Assembly: GCA_964389375.1 (NCBI GenBank)
Contig: CAYMDP010000033.1
Span: forward strand, 1 to 31,128
Direction: 5' to 3'
Source: CAYMDP01 sp964389375
GTDB taxonomy: Bacteria; Bdellovibrionota; Bdellovibrionia; Bdellovibrionales; UBA1609
Length of the DNA: 31,128 nt
A model generated the notes under the pieces. It searched no databases. It was not told the origin of the DNA and saw only the letters and a program-made list of their open reading frames with translations. Position 1 is the stretch's first letter, and every line of letters starts with the position of its first letter. A program made the translations under genes and the position numbers. This document shows, in pieces, positions 24,958 through 31,128 of this stretch.

Positions 24958-25449
24958 ATGGAATTAGAAGATCCTAAAATGCAGCGTCGAATAAGGCGTT
25001 TAGTGACTTGGTTTGGTTTTGGAAATTTGCCCAAAGTTCCCGGAACTTGGGGCACTTTAGGGGCCATCCCTTTGGTCTGGGTTTTTAGTTTGATGGGTCC
25101 TTGGGGCTATATGCTGGCCACCTTTTTCTTTGTTATCTTATCGATTCAACTTTGTGAGTGGTACGGCAAACAGACCAAATCCGAAGATCCCTCAGAAGTT
25201 GTCATTGATGAAGTTGCCGGCTTTTTAGTCGCAATGACCTGGATTCCTCTGACGCCTATGGCATTCTTGATCGGATTCCTTGTGTTTCGCTTCTTTGATA
25301 TTGTAAAACCTTTTCCTATTTCTTATTTCGACAAAAAAGTAAAAGGCGGAGTGGGAGTGGTTGCCGACGATGTAGTGGCAGGCATTTTTACGAATATACT
25401 TTTGCAGGTCGCTTTAAGCCGAACCCAATGGTTGGAGTGGACTTTTTAG
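24958..25449 (+). CDS. pgpA: Phosphatidylglycerophosphatase A
   Basis: Membrane phosphatase converting phosphatidylglycerol phosphate to phosphatidylglycerol; 163 aa. It has GFGNLPKVPGTWGTLGA near the N-terminus and the acidic motif VVIDEVAGFLVA; these hold the PgpA catalytic Asp/Glu residues. About three or four hydrophobic segments are visible. Normal length. The stop touches the next start directly (25449/25450), and the recA gene follows 77 bp after that, so the three are likely one transcript. The Shine-Dalgarno for the ATG at 24958 is weak; an ATG at 24979 would lose only seven residues. Confidence 0.92.
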   Translation: MELEDPKMQRRIRRLVTWFGFGNLPKVPGTWGTLGAIPLVWVFSLMGPWGYMLATFFFVILSIQLCEWYGKQTKSEDPSEVVIDEVAGFLVAMTWIPLTPMAFLIGFLVFRFFDIVKPFPISYFDKKVKGGVGVVADDVVAGIFTNILLQVALSRTQWLEWTF

Positions 25450-25935
25450 GTGCTAAACCCAGAGATCGAGCAAAAAATTTTAGTTCTCTCCAAAAAACTG
25501 ACCGACAGATCTCAGACTTTGGCTTTGGCCGAAAGCTGTACCGGCGGCCTCTTATCCTCTTGGGTCACGGCCTTGCCAGGTGTGTCATCATTTTATCGCG
25601 GTGCCGTGGTGTCCTATCACTCAGACGCCAAGATCGATCAACTTGGAGTGCCGGTTCGGTTGATCGAATGTCATGGTGAGGTGAGTATTCCAGTGGCAGT
25701 TTCTATGGCCCATGGAGCGCGAACTCGATTGAAGAGCTCTTGGGCTTTAAGTATTACGGGGATTGCCGGTCCGAGCGGCGGATCTTTGGAAAAGCCTGTG
25801 GGGACTGTGTGCTTTGCTTTGGTTGGTCCGGGCTTTGAAGAAAGTTCGACCCAGCGATTTAATGAAAAATCGCGTCAAGAAATCCAGCGTCGATCTGCAC
25901 TTTTTGCTTTAGAAATGCTCGCGACTAGGGTCTGA
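25450..25935 (+). CDS. pncC: Stand-alone CinA C-terminal domain / nicotinamide-nucleotide amidase
   Basis: Deamidates nicotinamide mononucleotide in pyridine-nucleotide recycling; 161 aa, equal to the CinA C-terminal domain alone. Motifs: LALAESCTGGLLSS (active serine region), PGVSSFYRGAVVSYHSDAK, and ALSITGIAGPSGGSLEKPVGTV. The N-terminal molybdopterin-like COG1058 domain of full CinA is absent, and no frame upstream encodes it. It starts at a GTG directly after the pgpA stop, with GGAGTGG about 9 nt upstream. In many bacteria cinA or pncC lies before recA, as here. Confidence 0.9.
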   Translation: MLNPEIEQKILVLSKKLTDRSQTLALAESCTGGLLSSWVTALPGVSSFYRGAVVSYHSDAKIDQLGVPVRLIECHGEVSIPVAVSMAHGARTRLKSSWALSITGIAGPSGGSLEKPVGTVCFALVGPGFEESSTQRFNEKSRQEIQRRSALFALEMLATRV

Positions 25936-25957
25936 TGGGGAATCCAAGATTTCTGCA

Positions 25958-25979
25958 AAAGCTCTAGAAATCGAGCTTT
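25958..25979. other. Short inverted repeat upstream of recA
   Basis: AAAGCTC (25958-25964) and GAGCTTT (25973-25979) are separated by 8 nt, between pncC and recA. It has no T-tract, so it could be a regulatory site or mere chance. It does not match known LexA boxes that I can recognise. Confidence 0.25.
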
Positions 25980-26026
25980 GGCAATAGTGTTGGGGTAAAT
26001 GGGTTAACAATAAGGAGATACACAAT

Positions 26027-27148
26027 ATGTCATCAACTCAAGTCGGTAACGAAAAGACCAGTGAAAAGGCGAAAGCCTTAGAACTCGCGATCTCTTCTAT
26101 CGAAAAGCAATTCGGTAAAGGGTCCATCATGAAGCTAGCCGGTGGGCATAGTCTTTATGGTGAAGTTCCCGTTTACCCAACTGGAGCGCTTAGCTTAGAT
26201 ATCGCTCTAGGAATTGGCGGCCTTCCAAGAGGAAGAATCGTTGAGATTTATGGACCAGAAAGTTCTGGTAAAACAACTCTAGCTCTTTCAACAGTGGCTC
26301 AAGCTCAGAAGATGGGTGGCACTGTAGCCTTCGTCGATGCCGAGCATGCACTTGATACAGGTTACGCCAAGAAGTTGGGCTGTAATATTGACGATATGTT
26401 AATCTCTCAGCCAGATACGGGCGAGCAAGCTCTTGAAATCGTCGAAACTCTTGTGCGCTCAGGTGCCGTAGATGTTTTGGTTGTCGATTCTGTTGCGGCA
26501 TTAACTCCAAGAGCAGAAATCGAAGGCGATATGGGCGACAGCCACATGGGTCTTCAAGCGCGATTGATGTCTCAAGCTCTTCGGAAATTGACTGCGGCGA
26601 TTAGCCGAAGCAATTGTTTGGTAATCTTCATTAACCAAATTCGAATGAAGATTGGTGTGATGTTTGGAAACCCAGAAACAACAACGGGTGGAAACGCACT
26701 TAAGTTTTACTCTTCTGTTCGTTTGGATGTTCGTCGTATTGGAGCCATTAAAAATGGTGAAGATGTGACCGGAAACCGAACTGCGGTTAAGGTTGTAAAA
26801 AACAAAATGGCACCTCCATTTGCAAAAATCGAATTTGATTTGATGTACAACGAAGGAATTTCTCAAGAGGGAGACGTTTTAGATCTTGCCGTAAAGAAAG
26901 ACCTCGTTGATAAGTCCGGCGCTTGGTACAGCTACAAAGGCGAGCGCATGGGCCAAGGCCGCGATCAATCCAAGCAGTACTTAAAAGAGAATCCTCAAAT
27001 CATGAAAGAGTTGAGAGGAATTATTCTTCAAGCTTACGGCATCGGAAAAATCGAAGCTCCAGCGGTTGATGCTGCAGCAAAAGAGATGGCTCCAAAAGAA
27101 GAGGCCTCTCCTGCAAAAGCCGAAAAGACAAAGTCTAAAAAAGCTTAA
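26027..27148 (+). CDS. recA: Recombinase A
   Basis: DNA strand-exchange ATPase and SOS co-protease; 373 aa. The Walker A motif GPESSGKT is at 76-83, Walker B is in VLVVDSVAALTP, the MAW/L2 region reads INQIRMKIGVMFGNPETTTGG, and the N-terminal oligomerisation segment is normal. The C-terminal tail beyond residue 340 is longer and Lys/Glu/Ala-rich (PKEEASPAKAEKTKSKKA), more basic than the acidic tail of E. coli RecA. It has an excellent Shine-Dalgarno (AAGGAG at 26012-26017). It is probably transcribed from its own promoter and by readthrough from pgpA-pncC. recX is not adjacent. Confidence 0.98.
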   Translation: MSSTQVGNEKTSEKAKALELAISSIEKQFGKGSIMKLAGGHSLYGEVPVYPTGALSLDIALGIGGLPRGRIVEIYGPESSGKTTLALSTVAQAQKMGGTVAFVDAEHALDTGYAKKLGCNIDDMLISQPDTGEQALEIVETLVRSGAVDVLVVDSVAALTPRAEIEGDMGDSHMGLQARLMSQALRKLTAAISRSNCLVIFINQIRMKIGVMFGNPETTTGGNALKFYSSVRLDVRRIGAIKNGEDVTGNRTAVKVVKNKMAPPFAKIEFDLMYNEGISQEGDVLDLAVKKDLVDKSGAWYSYKGERMGQGRDQSKQYLKENPQIMKELRGIILQAYGIGKIEAPAVDAAAKEMAPKEEASPAKAEKTKSKKA

Positions 27149-27178
27149 GTCTTTACGAAATTCAAAATGTTTTTTAAA

Positions 27179-27203
27179 AACCCGAGCGAGAAATCCTCGG
27201 GTT
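27179..27203 (-). terminator. Terminator between convergent recA and lysC
   Basis: AACCCGAG (27179-27186) pairs with CTCGGGTT (27196-27203) with a 9-nt loop. On the minus strand the stem is followed by a T-run, so it best fits lysC. In the recA direction no T-tract follows, but the hairpin may still act. Confidence 0.65.
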
Positions 27204-27209
27204 CAGGGA

Positions 27210-27226
27210 GTGCCCGGCACCTGGCA
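27210..27226. repeat. Short GTGCC/GGCAC palindrome, REP-like
   Basis: GTGCCCGGCAC (27210-27220) is a perfect 5-bp-arm palindrome around one C. It is followed by an ACCTGGCA (27219-27226) shared with the right arm of the long palindrome at 20223-20279. Lies between the terminator and the lysC end. Confidence 0.5.
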
Positions 27227-27269
27227 GTGGGTCGCCGCGTCTGTTATGAAATTCAGAACAGGCCTTAAT

Positions 27270-28466
27270 TTATTTTCGGGACTCCCAATCAGAGAGGCAC
27301 TTTAAGGCTTCGGTGCTTTGATTTTGGGGGATGACGACCGAAATATTTGTGGCGCCACTGAGTAGTTTTTCGACGTGGATATTTTTGCTTTTTAGTTCGG
27401 TGCAGATTCTTGCGGGCATAGACGAATTGACCGATCCAAAGCAGGTTAGGGTCAGCATGGCTTTGGGCTCTGACAGATTTTGAATCTTTTTGTTACTCTT
27501 TAAGGAGTGAAAAAACGCATCTAAGCTTTCTGTAGGACCGGTAAACATCAGCCGAGTTTTTCCGTTTTCAAAAGTCGAAGCCAAAATCTGTGGCCAAGGC
27601 TGAGCACTTGTCGATAAAAAATCAGATAATTCTTTAAGTCCCTCAGGCAAACCTGCGCTTTCAATTTGAATATGGCGCACGTCTTTATGAAGATTGATTC
27701 CCACAACACTTTCTTTTTCGAACATTTGAACCTCGTTTTTAATCATAGTGCCTCGACCAACTTGATCCGCGCGACCTACAAAAAGTGGAACCTGCATCCG
27801 TTGAGCCAGCTCGACCGAGCGATAGTGCAAAACCTTGGCACCCCAAAAACACATTTCAGAAAGACTTTTGTAATCTAGCTCTGAATAAAATTGTGCATTT
27901 GGGATTTGCAAAGGATCACACTTATAAACTCCGTCGACATCTTTTAAAATTTCACAAGCCTCAGCTTTAAGGCCCGCAGCAATGGCCACCGCTGTGGTAT
28001 CCGAACCCCCGCGCCCTAAAGTGGTGACTTCTTTTCGTTCCGGATTAACGCCTTGAAAGCCGGCCAACACAACAACGCGGCCTTTTTTAAGTTCTTCTTC
28101 GATGCGAAAGGGGCGAATGTCTGTGATGCGTGCACTGCTATGGGATTCGTCGGTTAAAACTCCAGCCTGGCTTCCGGTAAAACTTATTGCGGGGCAGCCA
28201 TCTTCAATCAGCGCCATACTTAAAAGAGCCATGCTAATGCGCTCTCCGGTGGTCAGTAGCATATCTAGCTCTCGGCGGCTGGGATTTTTACTGACTTGAT
28301 TGGCAAGCCGAATAAGATCATCGGTGGTTTTTCCCATGGCACTTACAACTACGACGACTTGCTTTCCGTCATGGCGAAGGCGCGCCACACGCTTAGCAAC
28401 CCCCAAAACTTTTTCTGGAGTCGCGAGGCAGCTGCCACCATATTTTTGCACAACTAAAGAACTCAT
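27270..28466 (-). CDS. lysC: Aspartate kinase
   Basis: First enzyme of lysine, threonine, methionine and diaminopimelate synthesis; 398 aa. Motifs: KYGGSCLA near the N-terminus (usually KFGGTSVA), VVVSAMGKTTDDL, LLTTGERIS, GSQAGVLTDE, and GRGGSDTTAVAIA; then two ACT regulatory domains from about residue 255, for feedback by an amino acid. The KYGGSC variant keeps the key Lys and Gly-Gly. The frame runs up to 28505, but the ATG at 28466 gives the standard MSSLVVQKYGG start. Downstream is a terminator. It may start within the short gap after the large lipoprotein gene. Confidence 0.94.
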   Translation of the reverse strand: MSSLVVQKYGGSCLATPEKVLGVAKRVARLRHDGKQVVVVVSAMGKTTDDLIRLANQVSKNPSRRELDMLLTTGERISMALLSMALIEDGCPAISFTGSQAGVLTDESHSSARITDIRPFRIEEELKKGRVVVLAGFQGVNPERKEVTTLGRGGSDTTAVAIAAGLKAEACEILKDVDGVYKCDPLQIPNAQFYSELDYKSLSEMCFWGAKVLHYRSVELAQRMQVPLFVGRADQVGRGTMIKNEVQMFEKESVVGINLHKDVRHIQIESAGLPEGLKELSDFLSTSAQPWPQILASTFENGKTRLMFTGPTESLDAFFHSLKSNKKIQNLSEPKAMLTLTCFGSVNSSMPARICTELKSKNIHVEKLLSGATNISVVIPQNQSTEALKCLSDWESRK

Positions 28467-28492
28467 TAAGCCTAACTTAACTCTGTCTATGA

Positions 28493-28550
28493 AACCGGGC
28501 AACATCCCAAATTAGCAAACCCGGCCTCGGCGATAAGATTTTGACCGGGT
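28493..28550 (-). promoter_or_regulatory. Possible competing hairpins before lysC
   Basis: Within the 97-bp gap, CCGGGT (28545-28550) can pair with ACCCGG (28519-28524), and the same segment can instead pair with CCGGG (28495-28499). Two mutually exclusive stems of 6 and 5 bp could act in attenuation, or be chance. No T-tract is seen. Confidence 0.2.
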
Positions 28551-28563
28551 AAATACCAGAGGA

Positions 28564-30891
28564 CTAGGGCCAAGACGGAGTTAGGGCCTCTTGGCGAATA
28601 AAGTAAGGTCCGCACCACTGCGAGGGGAGTGCTCCGGAGTAGCCGCCACAATTTCCAAGCGTTGAACTTGGAGTCCCGACCGACATCACGCCGTTATCCT
28701 GTCTTCGGTTTCCTCGGTCCGTCAATCGGCGACCGACAAAAATGATATCTGCATTTGTATTAGGGCCTCGTAAAAAAACATTATTCTCTACAATCACATC
28801 CTCAAGACCTTGGGATGAGGTGGTGTTCTCTGGCGCAATTGTCACTGTCCATGCATTGGCGTTACTGGTTTCTCCAAATCGATTGTTTGCGATGACGACC
28901 TTTTGGGTCGCACAATCAATCGTCGATGTCTCGATATTTAGACCATCACAAAGCGTAAGGTTTCCACCATGAAACTTTAAGCTGTGACGAATCTCATCTC
29001 CGACGCGGCCAAAGTGATTGTGTCCAACATAAGTTCTAAGTCCTCGCCAAACTCGAACCGAGTGTTGGGCAGGGGCTTGTGCATGGACCGTATTTCCGAC
29101 AAGGGCGCTGTCCACTAGAAGACCGTAGGCTCCCGTGTTAGCGATGAAATTTTCGAAAAAGAAAAGCCTTCGAGGATTTGGGATTTGAGAGGCATTCCAG
29201 CCCGAAGGTGGATTGCTTCGGTAATAGCCGGTGGCTGTGCCGCCAAAATCAAAGTAGTTATCTTGTCCTGCTGAGTTTTCAAACCGGCTTCTTAAGACCA
29301 AAACATCACTTCCGGCCACCGGCCCCGAGAAATTGCCAGTGACTTGTAAATCCATGACGACCAGATTTCTAGGATGGACTCCCGCTGTTCCTGATACGCC
29401 AGAGCCCGTTGAAACTCCACCAACTACAGGTGCAGCTCCAGTTCCGAATGCGCCCACTTGCACATTATTGACGCCTCCTTCTAAGCCAAAGCCAGAAAAA
29501 GTTTGGCCTCTTCGTAAAAGCACTCGTTTATTTGTCCAGGCATTTCCAGAGGGAAGGCTTGTTGATACGGCAGCTCCTTGTGGACATCCATTCTGCCCAG
29601 CTACAGGTGCAGGATTAGCGACACAAATCGTGTTCGTCCCAGAATAAACAACATTTGGATCCTGGACGGTAATTTCGACTTCTGCAATATCCCAGCTGCC
29701 GGATGAATTCTGAACTCGGACCCGGGCTCGATAGGGAGTGTTGCTTGGAGTTTCGTAGACGTAGGCAAAAATGGGTCCGCCACTATGACGGCGTTTTAAC
29801 TCGCCACTTATTGTATGTGTGGCCGCATTTCCGTCGCCGGCATCAAAGTTATATGTGAGTTGTCTAAATACATCTGTTGTTGCTGGATTCGAGTCCGTAC
29901 TTCTTGAGGCATCAAAAGATACTGCAAGGGGAGCTGGACCAGAGATACGAGTGACTCTTATGTTTGCGCGAACTGTTCCAGAAACTGGGGGAGGCGGTGC
30001 CGTGACGGTGCAGGTTTGAAACCGAGTTTGCGAGACGCTAGGAGAAAATAATCCGGTTGAGGCTTGGCAGACCGAAGTGATTCGCGCCGCTTGGCATTCG
30101 GCTTCGGTTCCTGATTGCCGTGTGTAGAAGCTATAGTTTGAATTTTGAGCAACCGGCTGATTGGTATCAGGATGCAAACACAGTTGTTGGCAAGCAGTAT
30201 AAAGCGGAGTCGATCCGTTCCAGTTTCCACTCGATTGACAAGTGCGAGTGACTTGGCTTCCACAAAGGGTGGGATATGTGGCAGTTTGCGCTGCAAACCC
30301 TGTGACGCTTGCGCCGGACATATTTCCCGTCGGATTAGAGATTCCAGCACCCGTTGTATAGGCACAAGTTTGTCCTTGAACCATACAAGAAGCATTTGCA
30401 GCAGGTGCAGGAGAAAACAAACCTGTTTGTTGAGAACAAGTCGAAGTCACGCGAGCCGCATCGCAAAGAGCTTGGGTCGAAGCCTGTGCCGTCGAAAATG
30501 AAAAATACATTGAGCCGGCTAGGACCGCTTGTTGGCTTTGAGGATGCAAACACATCTGTTGGCAGGTGGGATAGAGGGTTTCGTTTCTACTCCATTGGCC
30601 CTCGACACAGTTTTTTATAATCAAATCTCCACAAGTCATTGGCGATAGAGCAGACTCAACAAGATAGCCAAACTGACTTTCTCCATTGGTACAAACACTT
30701 GGAATCGGTGGAGGAACCTCTGGCGCAGGATCCGGATTTTCATCATCGTCCCCTAAAGATCCGTCTTGAGAAGGAAGACCTAATTCTTCGATTTTTTGTG
30801 ACTCAAAGCTTTGTCCGCAGTTTTGAAAAAATATAAGTGTCCCAATAAGAGACAGATGGATGAGCAAAAGTTGAACAAAATTCCTACGCAT
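28564..30891 (-). CDS. Modular surface lipoprotein: Cys-rich repeats, PKD, beta-helix
   Basis: Lipoprotein of 775 aa. The lipobox FFQNC puts the lipidated Cys at residue 25, followed by an acidic Pro-rich linker. Two Cys-rich modules follow (about 87-169 and 210-294), each with seven cysteines in matching positions, sharing CQQ-CLHP and TGLFSP. A PKD domain (about 305-410; PAPLAVSFDASRSTDSN) comes next, then about 350 residues with the strand/turn and Asn-ladder pattern of a right-handed parallel beta-helix (NNVFLRGPN, IANNRFGE, VGHNHFG). The parts suggest an outward-facing polysaccharide or protein binder; no enzyme residues are claimed. AGGGG lies about 6 nt before the ATG. It ends 97 bp before lysC. 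Confidence 0.88.
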   Translation of the reverse strand: MRRNFVQLLLIHLSLIGTLIFFQNCGQSFESQKIEELGLPSQDGSLGDDDENPDPAPEVPPPIPSVCTNGESQFGYLVESALSPMTCGDLIIKNCVEGQWSRNETLYPTCQQMCLHPQSQQAVLAGSMYFSFSTAQASTQALCDAARVTSTCSQQTGLFSPAPAANASCMVQGQTCAYTTGAGISNPTGNMSGASVTGFAAQTATYPTLCGSQVTRTCQSSGNWNGSTPLYTACQQLCLHPDTNQPVAQNSNYSFYTRQSGTEAECQAARITSVCQASTGLFSPSVSQTRFQTCTVTAPPPPVSGTVRANIRVTRISGPAPLAVSFDASRSTDSNPATTDVFRQLTYNFDAGDGNAATHTISGELKRRHSGGPIFAYVYETPSNTPYRARVRVQNSSGSWDIAEVEITVQDPNVVYSGTNTICVANPAPVAGQNGCPQGAAVSTSLPSGNAWTNKRVLLRRGQTFSGFGLEGGVNNVQVGAFGTGAAPVVGGVSTGSGVSGTAGVHPRNLVVMDLQVTGNFSGPVAGSDVLVLRSRFENSAGQDNYFDFGGTATGYYRSNPPSGWNASQIPNPRRLFFFENFIANTGAYGLLVDSALVGNTVHAQAPAQHSVRVWRGLRTYVGHNHFGRVGDEIRHSLKFHGGNLTLCDGLNIETSTIDCATQKVVIANNRFGETSNANAWTVTIAPENTTSSQGLEDVIVENNVFLRGPNTNADIIFVGRRLTDRGNRRQDNGVMSVGTPSSTLGNCGGYSGALPSQWCGPYFIRQEALTPSWP

Positions 30892-31062
30892 AAATGCCCC
30901 TATCGATGAGCTGAAGGCTACTTATTTAATCTCCGCAAGACCTGTGCCCGCGGGCAAGTTGTCCATGGCCTATCGGCCGTCGTATTCTCTGACATGACCA
31001 TATTCTCGACAAGAAATCGGCCAATTAAAATATTTCTGCCTCATTTTGGGAAAGGCCAGTGA

Positions 31063-31074
31063 GTGGCCCGGCAC
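31063..31074. repeat. Short GTGGCCCGGCAC motif, REP-like
   Basis: GTGGCCCGGCAC resembles GTGCCCGGCAC at 27210-27220 with one extra G. It follows the partial gene at the window edge. Weak on its own; listed as a possible third member. Confidence 0.35.
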
Positions 31075-31077
31075 TTA

Positions 31078-31128
31078 CTAGAGGGTGGCGCGAATGTATT
31101 TTGCGACTTGGGCGTTCCAGCCGTTGGG
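31078..31128 (-). CDS. 3' end of a gene running off the window
   Basis: Minus-strand frame open from the window edge for 16 codons (PNGWNAQVAKYIRATL) to a TAG stop at 31078-31080. Gene density and the REP-like motif directly after it support a real gene end, but with only 16 codons chance is possible. No family can be assigned. Confidence 0.4.
   Translation of the reverse strand, partial: PNGWNAQVAKYIRATL

Noticed and set aside
25936..26026. SOS/LexA box before recA
   Set aside because: No copy of a known LexA consensus (CTG-N10-CAG, GAAC-N4-GTTC or TTAC-N3-GTAA) is visible by eye. The inverted repeat there is listed only as a weak site.
26190..26866. Two minus-strand frames opposite recA
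   Set aside because: Antisense to a highly conserved coding sequence; products have no domain character.
29958..30395. Minus-strand 145-codon frame inside the large lipoprotein gene
   Set aside because: A shadow in another frame of the Cys-rich modules; the lipoprotein frame has clear domain structure.
30892..31077. Small RNA gene or tRNA in the 186-bp gap
   Set aside because: It holds a TGCCCGCGGGCA palindrome (30944-30955) and probably the lipoprotein promoter, but no tRNA-like fold or terminator is evident.

Overview
The window is a gene-dense bacterial chromosome segment with no phage, IS element, CRISPR array, rRNA or tRNA that I can see. Housekeeping genes (alaS, recX, recA, mutY, pcnB, lysC, pgpA, tatA, pilT) are mixed with many exported proteins and lipoproteins of no clear family. 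The moderate GC content, the pgpA-pncC-recA block beside a divergent pilT, lipoprotein signals such as FFQNC, and palindromes built on GTGCC/GGCAC suggest a Bdellovibrionota-like (Bdellovibrio/Bacteriovorax relatives) genome. That placement is inference, not proof.

Layout. 1-3.1 kb (+): a thiamine-type ABC importer (thiB-thiP-thiQ), whose upstream region lies outside the window. 3.1-4.1 kb (-): an adenosine-deaminase-family enzyme. 4.2-6.3 kb (+): a divergent transketolase, which needs the cofactor made from the vitamin the importer probably brings in. 6.4-8.0 kb (-): pcnB followed by tatA. 8.1-10.8 kb (+): an alpha/beta hydrolase and a DEAD-box RNA helicase with a long Arg/Asp-rich tail. 10.8-13.6 kb (-): mutY, a TolB-like propeller lipoprotein and a small exported protein, probably one operon. 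13.7-16.1 kb (+): three exported proteins in a tight operon, the first with a lytic-transglycosylase-like signature. 16.1-20.2 kb (-): recX-alaS-agmatinase, tightly packed. 20.2-21.2 kb: a 27-bp-arm palindrome and a lipoprotein (-). 21.4-23.5 kb (+): an exported propeller protein and an exported protein with a HEIKH zinc-protease motif. 23.6-24.8 kb (-): pilT. 25.0-27.1 kb (+): pgpA, pncC, recA. 27.3-28.5 kb (-): lysC. 28.6-30.9 kb (-): a large lipoprotein with duplicated Cys-rich modules, a PKD domain and a beta-helix-like region. 31.1 kb (-): the 3' end of another gene.

The parts most likely to be undescribed are the three-gene exported operon at 13.7-16.1 kb, the putative exported zincin at 22.3 kb, and the modular lipoprotein at 28.6-30.9 kb. 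All would act in or outside the envelope, where a predatory or surface-active lifestyle would need them. The recX-alaS pair, which often adjoins recA, is here separated from it by about 6 kb and lies on the opposite strand. The two sites are separated by the exported-protein genes and pilT. No gap between genes exceeds 300 bases.
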